Shown here: piece after piece, positions 1 to 8,634 of the stretch
Numbering within the stretch: the stretch's first letter is position 1
Layout: every line of letters starts with the position of its first letter
NCBI GenBank assembly: GCA_965240325.2
Contig: OZ251223.1
Location: forward strand, 4,487,644-4,551,643
From: Rebecca billardiae RCC1528
Lineage: Eukaryota; Haptophyta
Reading direction: 5' to 3'
Length of the DNA stretch: 64,000 nucleotides
The notes under the pieces: generated by a model
What the model was told of the DNA's origin: nothing
The model's input: only the letters and a program-made list of their open reading frames with translations
The model's database searches: none
Position numbers and translations under genes: made by a program

Positions 1-1
1 C

Positions 2-2566
2 GGGCTGCTCGCGGACGCCGAGCCCGCCGTCGCGCGCCACGCCGCGCGCGTGCTGTGCGGCGTGTGCGTCGCGGCGGGCGTGGACGAGACCGGCTCGGTG
101 CTGGACGAGGCGGCGGCGCGCAACGCGGCCGAGCTGCTCGCGCCCGCCGCCGCGCAGCTCGGCGCGCGCCTGCTGCCGCTGCTCGCGCCCGGCGCGCCGG
201 CGGGCGTGGCGCACGCGGCGACCGACGCGGCGGGCCTGCTCGGCACCGCCGCGGGCGCGGACGCGCTCGGCGAGGCGCGCGGCGCGCTGCTGCGCGCGCT
301 CAGCGAGCGCATCCACGCGCCGGCCGGCTCGGCGCGCGCCGCGGCGATCGAGGCGGCGGGCGCACTCTCCGCCACCTCCGCCGCGCTCGCCGCCACGGAC
401 GGCTGTGCGCTGCTGGGCGCGCTGCCGCCGCTGCTCGCGGAGGCGGAGGCGCGCGGCGCGGACGACCTCGCCGAGCTCCACGCCGCGGCGTACGCCGCGG
501 CTGCGCACGTGGCGCGCGCGCTCGGCGCCTCCATCGAGCCATCGGTGCTGGGCGCGGCGCTCGGGCGCGCGCTGAGCGCGGCGGCCGCGCCGGTGGAGGT
601 GCGCGTGGAGACGCTGAGCGAGGAGGAGGCGGCGGCGGCGGAGGAGGCGGAGGAGGGCGACGAGGAGGGCGCGGGCGCGCTGGGCGGCTGGACCTCCACC
701 GTGCTCAAGTGCGGCGGTGGTGCGCGCGCGCTGCGCCCGAGCGCCGCACCTCCGCCCGTGTGCGCGCGCGCCCCCTCTCTCTCGCGCGGTGCGCGCGCCG
801 CCCCGCGCCTCAGCCGCCCGCGCTCCGCCGCGGCCCTGCCGTCGCCCCTGCGCCGCGGCGCAGGCGTGTTCAAGCGCGTCTGCGTGAACGAGGCGGGCGC
901 GGAGGCGAAGCAGGCCGCGCTGTGCGCGCTGCACACCCTCGCCGAGCACACGGGCGCGGCGTTCTGGCCGCACGCGGCGCGCGCGATGGCGGTGCTGATG
1001 GCGGACGAGGAGGGCTGCGCGCCCGGCTGCGGGCTGGCCGGGTACAAGCCGCTGCCCGCGGTGCGGCGCGACGCGGCGTTCGGCCACGCGGAGCTCAACA
1101 AGGCGGCCGCCGCCGCGCTCCGCGCCGGCGCCGCCTCCGCGGCCGAGGTTTGCGCGATGGCGGAGGCGTCCGCGCGCACGCTGGGCGCGCAGCTCGCGCG
1201 CGAGCAGGACGACGGCGCCGCGTGCGCGCAGCTGTACGCGCTCAAGGTGCGGCGCGCGCGCCGCCCAGCGCGCAGCGCGCGCGCACCGCGGCCTCGCCCG
1301 CGCTCACGCCGCGCGCCTCCTGCCCCCTGCTGTGTGCGTGCGCAGGAGATCGTGCTGGGCGCGCACGGCTGCGGCGCGCACGGCGTGGGCCTGGGCGCGG
1401 CCACGCTCAACGGCTGCGTGCTCGAGCCCGCGCGCGCGGTGCTGCGGCGCAGCGCGGTGGTCCGGACGCTCGCCACCACCGCCAAGCAGCTCGGCGCCGC
1501 CGCCGCCGCCAAGGCCGCCGGCGCGTCCGCGTCCGCCGCCGCCGCGGCGGGCGCCTCCGCCGAGCTGCTCGGCGCGGAGGCGGAGGGCGCGGGCGCGCTG
1601 GACGAGGGCGCGCTCGGCGTGCTGGAGGAGGCCGCGGAGCTCGTGTGCGCGCTGCTGCGCTGCCACGGGCTGGACGGGCTGGCGTGCGCGGAGGGCGTGC
1701 TGCTGCCCGCGCTCGTCTCTCTGCTCTCCGCCGACGACGCCGCCGTGCGCGCGGACGGCGGCGCGGCGCGTCTGCGCGCGGTGGGCGCGTGCGTGGTGCG
1801 CGCGCTGCTCGAGGGCTGCGCGCCGCACCACGCGGCCCTTGGCGCGGCGCCGGCGCCGAGCGGCGCGGGCGCGGCGCCGCGCGCCGCGCCGCTCGGCGCG
1901 GAGCACGCCGCGTCCAAGTACGTGCACGCCGCGCTGCCCGCGCTGCTCGCGATGGCGGCGCCGCCCGAGCGCCACGCCGCCGCGGCGCACGCCGACGCCG
2001 CCGCCGCCGCGCTGCGCGCGCTGGGCGCGGCCGCGGAGCGCGGCGGCAAGCTGCTCACCAACAAGGCGTGCGCGCAGGGCGCGGCGGCGGCGCTGGGCTG
2101 GCTGCAGCGGCCGGGCGCGTTCGACCGCACCTGCCACGCCGCGTGCTCCGCCGCGACGCTCGCGCTCGGCTCGCTGCTCGCGTGCCGCGGCCGCGCGCTG
2201 CCCGAGAGCGGCGGCGCGCTGCTCGAGTTTGGGCGCGCGCTGCCGCAGCTGCGCGCGCTGGAGGACGTGCCGTGCGGCGCGCGGCTGCTGTGCGCGCTGG
2301 CGGAGGGCGAGGAGGCGGGGCGCGCGCTGGCGGGCGCGCTCGAGGCGCAGGGCGACGCGCTGCTGCCGTGCCTCCTCGCCGCGCTCGCGCGCACGCTCGG
2401 CGCGTGCGCGGCGGACGACGCGCCCCTGTGCGCGCGCGCGGGCGCGCTCGCCAAGCGGCTCGCCGACGGCGCGGGCTCGGAGCGGCTGGCCGCGCTCGCG
2501 GCCGCGGGCGCGCTCAGCGCCGAGCAGCAGCAGCTGCTCGCCACCGCCGTCGCCGCGGCCAACTGA
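2..2566 (+). CDS. HEAT-repeat importin/karyopherin-beta-like protein, 3' part
   Basis: The frame is open to the left window edge, so only the C-terminal part is present. The protein is a run of Ala/Leu-rich helical repeats of HEAT type. A strongly acidic stretch (about nt 613-675) is followed by Gly-Gly-Trp and then helices around 'AALCALHTLAEHTGAAFWPH'. This order, and the final helix pair around 'GALSAEQQQLLAT', resembles the C-terminal third of importin-4/importin-5 karyopherins, which carry cargo through nuclear pores. Two introns are inferred: about 720-863 (donor gtgcgcgcgc; 717 is also possible) and 1247-1345. Both have lengths divisible by three and contain no stop, so a naive translation reads straight through them. 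The importin assignment is inference; another HEAT-repeat protein is possible. Confidence 0.55.
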   Translation, partial: GLLADAEPAVARHAARVLCGVCVAAGVDETGSVLDEAAARNAAELLAPAAAQLGARLLPLLAPGAPAGVAHAATDAAGLLGTAAGADALGEARGALLRALSERIHAPAGSARAAAIEAAGALSATSAALAATDGCALLGALPPLLAEAEARGADDLAELHAAAYAAAAHVARALGASIEPSVLGAALGRALSAAAAPVEVRVETLSEEEAAAAEEAEEGDEEGAGALGGWTSTVLKCGGGARALRPSAAPPPVCARAPSLSRGARAAPRLSRPRSAAALPSPLRRGAGVFKRVCVNEAGAEAKQAALCALHTLAEHTGAAFWPHAARAMAVLMADEEGCAPGCGLAGYKPLPAVRRDAAFGHAELNKAAAAALRAGAASAAEVCAMAEASARTLGAQLAREQDDGAACAQLYALKVRRARRPARSARAPRPRPRSRRAPPAPCCVRAQEIVLGAHGCGAHGVGLGAATLNGCVLEPARAVLRRSAVVRTLATTAKQLGAAAAAKAAGASASAAAAAGASAELLGAEAEGAGALDEGALGVLEEAAELVCALLRCHGLDGLACAEGVLLPALVSLLSADDAAVRADGGAARLRAVGACVVRALLEGCAPHHAALGAAPAPSGAGAAPRAAPLGAEHAASKYVHAALPALLAMAAPPERHAAAAHADAAAAALRALGAAAERGGKLLTNKACAQGAAAALGWLQRPGAFDRTCHAACSAATLALGSLLACRGRALPESGGALLEFGRALPQLRALEDVPCGARLLCALAEGEEAGRALAGALEAQGDALLPCLLAALARTLGACAADDAPLCARAGALAKRLADGAGSERLAALAAAGALSAEQQQLLATAVAAAN

Positions 2567-2663
2567 GCGCCCGGGCCGGGGCGGCGGCCCGGAGCGCGCG
2601 AGCCGCCGACGCACCGACGCATGCAGGGGGGGAGCAGGGGGGGGCTGTAACGGGGAGGGCGCT

Positions 2664-2696
<33 letters not shown>

Positions 2697-3591
2697 AGCA
2701 CGCGGCGACGCGCGGCGCGCAGGGCGGGCGGCGGGTGGCGAGAAGTGGCGGGGAGAGGGAGTGTGCACACCTCAGGGCGGGCAGGGGGGAGCTGGCGGGA
2801 CACGGCCGCCTGGTCGCTCGTGGGCGGCGCAGGCGGTACCGCGCCCGCGCGGCCCGCATGTTTCGGCGCTGCGAGCTCACGGGCCTAATCGTCGGACCCT
2901 CGGGCTTGGGCCGCTCGGGGCTCGGGCGGCAGCCGGCCAGTTGGCGAATTATAGTACTACGACTACAGTCTACACTACGGACTCGTCACTCGTCACTCAG
3001 CAGTCTCAGCACGGGCGGTCGGACGACTGCCATTCCGCCCGCGCCGGGAGTGTGCGGGCCGGGCCCGGCCCCGTCGGCCCCGCGCCGGCCCCCGGGCCGG
3101 GCCGGGCCCGGGCGGCCCGGACGGACTCGGACGGGGCGGCCCGGGCCCCGGCGGCCCGCCGCCCCGCCGGGCCGCCGGCGCGGCCGGCGGCCGGCATCGT
3201 CATCGTGCTGATGCTGAGAGAGAGAGAGAGTAGAGAGAGAGATATGCAGCATCGTCATCATCAGCATCGACTCGTCTGCATGCAGCATGGCGACCTCGTC
3301 GGACGATAGCGTCGTCGGCGGTAGCGCGCATCATGCATCAGCGCGCAGGCATATGCTTATTGGCGCGTCACATCCGCCGTGATCCGCCGACTCCGAGGGC
3401 GGCTTCCGACTCCGAGGTGCCCAGCCCCACCGCCACCACCACCCGCCACCGCCCACCGGGCCCGGCAGCCGGCGCCGCCGCGCCGCGGTCCGCCGAGTTC
3501 GTGCTCCACTGATGGGGAGAGGCGTGCGAGCGGCTTTGCCAGCCGCTAGCACTCCCTGCAGGCCTGCAGCCGCTCCTCACCGAGGGCCCAG
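2567..3591. other. Intergenic region with simple repeats
   Basis: No gene seen. It holds a (CCG)n run at about 2668-2697 and a GA-rich tract at about 3217-3243. It also has a block of G/C-only sequence at about 3050-3190. It separates the 3' ends of two convergent genes. Confidence 0.5.
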
Positions 3592-4413
3592 TCACGAGGG
3601 CGGCGCTGAGGCGGGGGCTGAGCCGGGGGCGGGCTCGTCGTGCGCGGCGGCGGCGTCGGCGTCGTGGGCCGCTGTGGCGACGGGCGCGATGTACACGGCG
3701 ATGCTTCGCCTCGGCGGCGCCGCCCGCGCCGTCTGCGCACCGAGCGCGCCCGTCGCGCGCGCTGCGGCGCGCGGCGTGGTGCGGTGCGCGCCCGTGTCCG
3801 AGCGCGCGGTCAGGCTGCCCGCGGGCGGCCGGCCCTCGACGCCCAGCTCCGCGGCGGTGGCGATCACGTGGTCGGAGCGCAGGAGGTCGATCGCGCTCCG
3901 CATGACGGCCTTTGCGTTGGACGCCGGCGACGTGGCGCGCGGCGGCGACGTCGGCGCCTGCCGCGGCGACGGTCTGCGCGCGCTGCTGCGCGGGTGTGCG
4001 GGCGAGACAAACACTCGCTGCTGCATCGGCCCTGGGGGGGCGCGCACGGCAGAGCCGGGGCGGAGGGGCTGGCGCGAGGCGCCCGGCTCGAGGCGGCGCG
4101 CTTGCAGGATGGCCAGGTCGCCACGCTGCATCGAGAGCCACGCCTGCCACTCGCTCACGATCTCGTCCTCGACGAGCGACTCGGCCTCCGGCTCGTCCCG
4201 CTCGTCCCAGCCGCGCTCGGAGCGCTGGGAGCGCTGGGAGCGCGGGGTCGAGGGCGGCGGCGCGGCCGGCGTGCCGTGCGTTCTGCCCTCGCGGTGTACG
4301 TACGGGGAGACCCAGGCGCTGCCATCCCGCGGCGTGCGCGCGCGCGACGAGCCCCCCGCGCGCGGGGGCTGCGACGACGCCCAGCGCGCCTGCCGCGGCT
4401 GGGCGGAGGCCAT
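3592..4413 (-). CDS. Hypothetical basic, low-complexity protein
   Basis: A 273-residue frame starts at ATG 4413 and ends at TGA 3592. I do not recognise it. The N-terminal half is Ser/Arg/Pro-rich with a Ser-Gln-Arg repeat. A short acidic amphipathic patch follows (ESLVEDEIVSEWQAWLSM), then Ala/Pro/Arg-rich disordered sequence and one more ordered-looking patch (AVMRSAIDLLRSDHVIATAA). It is divergent from the selenoprotein T gene with 156 bp between the two ATGs. The head-to-head arrangement and the ordered patches argue for a real gene, but opposite-strand frames are also open in this GC-rich DNA, so confidence is moderate. Further exons are possible. Confidence 0.45.
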   Translation of the reverse strand: MASAQPRQARWASSQPPRAGGSSRARTPRDGSAWVSPYVHREGRTHGTPAAPPPSTPRSQRSQRSERGWDERDEPEAESLVEDEIVSEWQAWLSMQRGDLAILQARRLEPGASRQPLRPGSAVRAPPGPMQQRVFVSPAHPRSSARRPSPRQAPTSPPRATSPASNAKAVMRSAIDLLRSDHVIATAAELGVEGRPPAGSLTARSDTGAHRTTPRAAARATGALGAQTARAAPPRRSIAVYIAPVATAAHDADAAAAHDEPAPGSAPASAPPS

Positions 4414-4569
4414 GGCGCCCAGCCGGAGCCGTTGCTGCGCTCGAACCGAGCGACAGCTGATGAACAGGTCTGCAGTTCTCCGCACACGGCCGGGGAGCGC
4501 CCGGACTCGCAGATTTTCACTCATCCGATCGAGGGGGGCGGCCACCCCTTCGTCGCGGCCAGCGTGGCC
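4414..4569. promoter_or_regulatory. Shared upstream region of a divergent gene pair
   Basis: This is the 156-bp interval between the ATG of the hypothetical gene (-) and the ATG of selenoprotein T (+). It is less GC-rich than the flanking coding DNA. No clear TATA box is visible. Confidence 0.35.
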
Positions 4570-5283
4570 ATGCCGTACGTGGACAAGCACGGGCGCGTGC
4601 AGCAGGGCGCGGCGGGCTCGTCGCGCCGCGGGCTGACGAGCCAGCAGCGCACCGCGCTGAGCATCTGCGCCGTGCTCGTGCTGCCCTCGCTCGCGCTGCG
4701 CTCCTTCAACGCGTGGCGGCGCGACGAGAAGGTCGACCTCTCGGCGTTTGCGGTGAGCGCGCAGCCCTTCGACACGCCCGCCATCGAGAAGGTGGACGGC
4801 ACGGTGCGCATCGAGTTCTGCATGAGCTGACAGGTGAAGGGGCAGTTCGCTCGCGTCGCGAACGAGCTGCGCTCCGCGGCGCCGCAGGTGCCGCTCGCCG
4901 CCGCCGCGTACGTGCCGCCCGTGCGCGTGCAGGCGGCCGTCAAGGCCGTGCGCGCGGCGCAGGTGGTCGCGCTCACGGCGTACGTCTTCGGCGAGCAGCT
5001 GCTGCCCGCCACGCCGCGCGTGCACACGCTGCTCGCCACCGCGCGCGAGCAGCGCTTCCCCCTCGGCCTCGCCCTCTACGTCTCGCACCTGGGCTGCGAG
5101 CTCGCGTACTCGAGCTCCGCGTTCGAGGTCACGTGGAACGGGGCGGTGCTCTTCTCCAAGCTGAAGGAGGGGCGCTTCCCGAGGCCGGGGGAGATCGCGG
5201 AGAAGGTGGAGGCCGCCCTCGCCGCGCAGAAGGGCGCGCTCGTCGCGCTCGACGCGGGCGAGGACGACGCGGCCGCCGTGTAG
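4570..5283 (+). CDS. SELENOT: Selenoprotein T, with in-frame UGA (Sec)
   Basis: This is a thioredoxin-like ER oxidoreductase of the SelT/SelW/SelH family. ATG 4570 opens a frame with a hydrophobic anchor (TALSICAVLVLPSLAL). A Cys-Met-Ser-UGA redox motif follows, with TGA at 4828-4830, which matches the family's CxxU active site. Translation continues in the same frame to TAG at 5281-5283. The part after the UGA carries typical SelT features: an N-terminal QVKGQFARVANELR helix, a central hydrophobic region, and the signature FEVTWNGAVLFSKLKEGRFP. Predicted length is 237 residues with Sec, against about 195 in animals; the extra length is N-terminal. A SECIS candidate lies about 95 bp after the stop. 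A standard pipeline would split this gene or truncate it at the UGA. Confidence 0.9.
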
Positions 5284-5376
5284 GCCGCTGTAGGCCGCGC
5301 CACGCCCGCGGCGCACGCGCCGGGGCGTGGCGCGTGCGCTAGGCGCGCGGGGAGAGGGGAGCGGCGCGAGACACGT

Positions 5377-5456
5377 GAGCGCCCGCAGACATGACGGGCC
5401 CGCCGCAAAGCGCCGATACGCGCGCCAGGCGGATGCCCTGACCGCACGAGCGGTCG
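5377..5456 (+). promoter_or_regulatory. SECIS element candidate in the SELENOT 3'UTR
   Basis: Helix I pairs AGCG-c-CCGC (5378-5386) with GCGG-t-CGCT (5448-5456). An internal loop leads to the 5' quartet ATGA (5391-5394) facing TGA (5437-5439). Helix II pairs GGGCCCGCC (5396-5404) with GGCGGATGCCC (5426-5436, two-base bulge). The apical loop starts gcAAA, putting the conserved AA (5407-5408) 12 nt after ATGA. Spacing and quartet fit the eukaryotic SECIS consensus. Confidence 0.75.
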
Positions 5457-5862
5457 CTGCAGGCGCGAGGCCCGGCCTCGGCGTGCGCGCGGCGGCTGCG
5501 CCGTCCCAGGGCCCGGAGCCCGCGGGGGCGGCGCACGCAGCCGCGCGCGCGCGCCACGAGGCAGGGCCCCGCCAGCAGCACCGCGCGGGCCTCACGGGTT
5601 CGCCGCTCCCCGGCTGCTAGTGTTTGAGCCGAGCTCGGTCCTCCGGTGCTCGAGATACGCCATTCGCAGGACTCCCATTGCCACCGAAGTTGAGACACGT
5701 ACTACGTTCAGTGTACACTGAGTCGTACGTACCCGGTAATAGTGTGCTGAAACCGCCCGGACGGCGGCCGGTGGCGAGCGGCAGTCGGCACGTCCGCCGA
5801 GCCTCCGCGGGGTCTCACTTGGACCGCCAGCCTCTTGCGCCCGCGCCCGCGGCTGGATCAGC

Positions 5863-6774
5863 ATGGCGGCGACGCGCTTCGTGCTTGTGACGGGCGGGAA
5901 CAAGGGGATCGGCTATGCCATCTGCGAGCGGCTGCTGGCGGAGCACGCGGACACGCACGTCTTCCTGGGCGCGCGCGATGCGGCGCGTGGGCAGGCGGCG
6001 GCCGACAAGCTCGGCGCGAGCGCGGCTGGGCGGGTGGCGTTCGTCCAGATCGACGTCGGGTCGGACGCGTCGGTGAGCGCGGCCGCGGAGGCGGTGAAGG
6101 CCAAGCTCGGCGGCGAGAAGCTGTACGGCATCGTGCACAACGCCGGGCTCTTCACCGGCTCGAAGCTGAGCGAGGTGCTCTCGGTGAACGTGCGCGGGCC
6201 GATGCGCGTCACGCGCGCGTTCGAGCCGCTCCTGCGCGCCGAGGGCGGGCGCGTGGTGGTCGTGTCCTCGGCGTCGGGGCCCAACTTCGTCGCCGCGAGC
6301 AAGGTGCCCGAGACGGTGGCGCGCCTCACCGACGCCAAGCTCAGCCTGGCGCAGGCGAGTGCGATGGCGGACGAGTGCGAGGCGCTGGCGGCCGCGGGCG
6401 CGGACGGCTCCGCCTTCCTCGCCAAGGGGTACGGCTCGGGCATGATGGGCGAGATGGAGGGGTACGGGCTGTCGAAGGCGCTCGTCAACGCGTACACGCT
6501 CGCCCTCGCGCACGAGCGCCCCGCCCTGCTCGTCTCCGCGTGCACGCCCGGCTTCATCGAGACCGACCTCACGCGCGGCTTTGCGATCGCGCAGGGCCAG
6601 ACGCCGCAGGAGATGGGGATGAAGAGCCCGCACGAGGGCGCGAGCGCGCCGCTGCACTGCCTGATCGCCGAGCTGCCTGGCTCGGGGCTGTACTGGGGCT
6701 CCGACTGCAAGCGCTCCCCGCTGCACAAGTACCGCGGCCCGGGCGAGCCCGAGTACACGGGCACCGACCAGTAA
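5863..6774 (+). CDS. Carbonyl-reductase-like short-chain dehydrogenase/reductase
   Basis: This is a single-exon 303-residue classical SDR, a Rossmann-fold NAD(P)H-dependent oxidoreductase. The cofactor motif TGGNKGIG lies at about residues 10-17. The HNAG motif, the catalytic Ser strand (RVVVVSSASG) and the catalytic YGLSK pair follow in the expected order. The roughly 50-residue stretch between the Ser strand and YxxxK, and the VTGGNKGIGYAI start, are typical of the CBR1/salutaridine-reductase subgroup, which reduces carbonyls with NADPH. No targeting signal is evident, so it is probably cytosolic. The start is ATG 5863 in a GCATGG context. Substrate cannot be told from sequence. Confidence 0.85.
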   Translation: MAATRFVLVTGGNKGIGYAICERLLAEHADTHVFLGARDAARGQAAADKLGASAAGRVAFVQIDVGSDASVSAAAEAVKAKLGGEKLYGIVHNAGLFTGSKLSEVLSVNVRGPMRVTRAFEPLLRAEGGRVVVVSSASGPNFVAASKVPETVARLTDAKLSLAQASAMADECEALAAAGADGSAFLAKGYGSGMMGEMEGYGLSKALVNAYTLALAHERPALLVSACTPGFIETDLTRGFAIAQGQTPQEMGMKSPHEGASAPLHCLIAELPGSGLYWGSDCKRSPLHKYRGPGEPEYTGTDQ

Positions 6775-7479
6775 TTAGTGATGCGCGCGCGCGGACCGTC
6801 CCGAGACGCTCTGAGGACAACTGGACAATCGTCTAGGCTGCTACGGACACGGTGCAGCAGTGGTCAACGGGCACGGACGTAAAAGACGGCGGACCGTGTC
6901 GATTGCCGCGGCGGTGTCCGCCGCATCATGCAGCGGGTCCACGGGCACGGCCCGGCGTCGCGGCGGAGCCGGAGTGCATGACGGCAGGCGGTGATGCTGC
7001 GGATGGCGACCGACGGTGACGGCACGGCCGTGCTTGAAGTTAAAGTGATGCTGATGATGATAATGATTACGTACTACGACTTGCTTACTGCGCGATTTAC
7101 GACGCGAGGTCGCGAGCAGCTATAGCAGGCCGGCGTGATCCGCGGTGATCGACAATCAGACCGGCGCGGCGCGATACCGTGATGTATCTGGTCACGGCGC
7201 CGGCAGTCGGCGGCCCTGCTCGCGGCGCCGAGTGCTGGTGACCGCACAGGCGGCACCCTGCCGCAGCACAGCCGTCGTAGGCCGTAGCTGAGCAACCTCG
7301 TGCTCGCAGACGAACCAACCTCCGAGCGGCAGGCGGGCAGGGCGGCTGCGCCTGAGGCGGCATGATCCGGGTCCGCAGCCTGATCCGGGTACAGACACTC
7401 GTCAGCACGCGAGCCGTGCGTCGGGCAGCGCCAGCTGATCGCGCCCCGATGGCACCGGCGCCCCGCCGCTGGCGCGCGC
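6775..7479. other. Intergenic region between convergent genes
   Basis: This region lies 3' of the SDR (+) and 3' of the ARF gene (-). GC is lower than in the coding regions, especially at about 7035-7090. No gene or structured RNA seen. Confidence 0.5.
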
Positions 7480-8319
7480 TCAGCCCTTGAGCTGCTTGCA
7501 CAGCCAGTCGAGCCCCTCGAAGAGCCCGTCGCCCGTGGCTGCGCTGCACGCCTGGATGTGCCACGCGTGCCCCTGGATCTCCTCCAGCCCGAGCGCCTCG
7601 CAGATGGCGTACACGTCGGCCGCGCCCGCCATGTCCTGCTTGTTGGCGAGCACGAGCACCGACGCCGCCTCCATCTCGGGAAGCGCGAGCATCTGCTGCA
7701 GCTCCGAGCCTGCGCGCCGCGCGATGCGCGCGCGAGCGGCGCCGCGTGAGGCGGGCGCGCGCTGGCCGAGCCCGGCGGCGCGCGGCGCGCACCAGCCTCC
7801 TCGAGGCGGTCCTTGTCGTTGGAGTCCACGACGAAGATGAGCGAGTCCGTGTTTCGGCAGTAGTGCCGCCACAGGGGGCGGATCTTCTCCTGGCCGCCCA
7901 CGTCCCACACCGTCATCTCGAGGTTGCGGTACTTGAGGCTCTCCGCGTTGAAGCCGATCGTGGGCGCGGTCGTGATGTACTTGTTGAGCTTCAGCCTGTA
8001 GAGCACTGCGCGGGGCGCGGCGGGGGAGGGGTCGAGTGGCCGCGGGCGTGTTGGCGCGCCGCGCAGCAGGCGTGCTCGCCGATGGGTCGCGCGCTCGACG
8101 TGCGCGCTGGCTCGCGCGCGCGCGGCGCGGGCGGGCGTGCGGACCGGTGGTCTTGCCCGAGCCGTCCAGGCCGAGCATGAGGATGCGCACGTTGCGGTTC
8201 AGGACGAGCGCGCCAAGGATCTTTGAGAACGCCGAGCCGCCCTCCGCCACGCCCGCCAACGTGGCGAGCGCGACGAACGTGGCGAGTATCAAGCGCCGCG
8301 CGACACGTGTCGTCGCCAT
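7480..8319 (-). CDS. ARF-family small GTPase with N-terminal signal-peptide-like extension
   Basis: Three exons: 8319-8145, 8005-7793 and 7709-7480, with introns of 139 and 83 nt; the protein is 205 residues. GTPase motifs are intact: P-loop GLDGSGKTT, switch I PTIGFN, switch II WDVGGQ, NKQD, and a C-terminal [11 protein letters not shown] helix. All are characteristic of ARF/ARL. It is odd at the N-terminus. ARFs normally begin with a Gly-2 myristoylation site and an amphipathic helix. Here an Arg-Arg pair precedes a hydrophobic stretch ([16 protein letters not shown]), followed by [10 protein letters not shown], which looks like a cleavable signal peptide before the ARF helix. In algae with complex plastids this suggests routing into the ER/plastid system, as proposed for periplastid ARFs in diatoms. 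Targeting is inference. Confidence 0.85.
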   Translation of the reverse strand: MATTRVARRLILATFVALATLAGVAEGGSAFSKILGALVLNRNVRILMLGLDGSGKTTGPHARPRRARASQRARRARDPSASTPAARRANTPAATRPLPRRAPRSALQAEAQQVHHDRAHDRLQRGEPQVPQPRDDGVGRGRPGEDPPPVAALLPKHGLAHLRRGLQRQGPPRGGWCAPRAAGLGQRAPASRGAARARIARRAGSELQQMLALPEMEAASVLVLANKQDMAGAADVYAICEALGLEEIQGHAWHIQACSAATGDGLFEGLDWLCKQLKG

Positions 8320-8634
8320 CGTCAATGACCGTCGTCGCGTGAACCACCGGACGCGTCATCGGCGGCGGCGGGCGGCGGTGCCTAGAAATGCTTTTTCTGC
8401 CATCAACAAATCGAATTCTGGGCAGATTGTCGATTCTTCCGGAGATGACGATTTCCCAGATTCCCTCCCTCCCTGGCCAGCGCGCAAACACTGAAACGCG
8501 GTCCGCGAAGACCATGATTAGAGCGAATGAACGCTTTGCCGGCCAAAGTTCAGCGTGACCCTTGTCATGAGGCGGTCCACTCCCTCGGCGACGCACGTCC
8601 TCCCAGGTCAAGGGGCTGCGTAGCGCACGCCCGG
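8320..8634. promoter_or_regulatory. Shared upstream region of ARF (-) and MFS (+) genes
   Basis: This interval between divergent ATGs is about 60% GC, with an A/T-richer core at about 8385-8450 (near GAATTC). No TATA box is obvious. Confidence 0.3.

Noticed and set aside
50-2566. Reading the importin-like gene as one uninterrupted 838-codon ORF
   Set aside because: Two internal stretches (about 720-863 and 1247-1345) translate to Arg/Pro/Ala noise and are bounded by GT...AG; they are stop-free introns.
3592-5595. A 667-codon minus-strand ORF overlapping SELENOT
   Set aside because: The portion above 4413 is the antisense of a well-supported selenoprotein gene; only the 3592-4413 part reads as protein.
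8527-8634. N-terminal extension of the MFS transporter from ATG 8527
   Set aside because: The frame is open, but codons here lack the strong GC third-position bias of the gene; probably 5'UTR.
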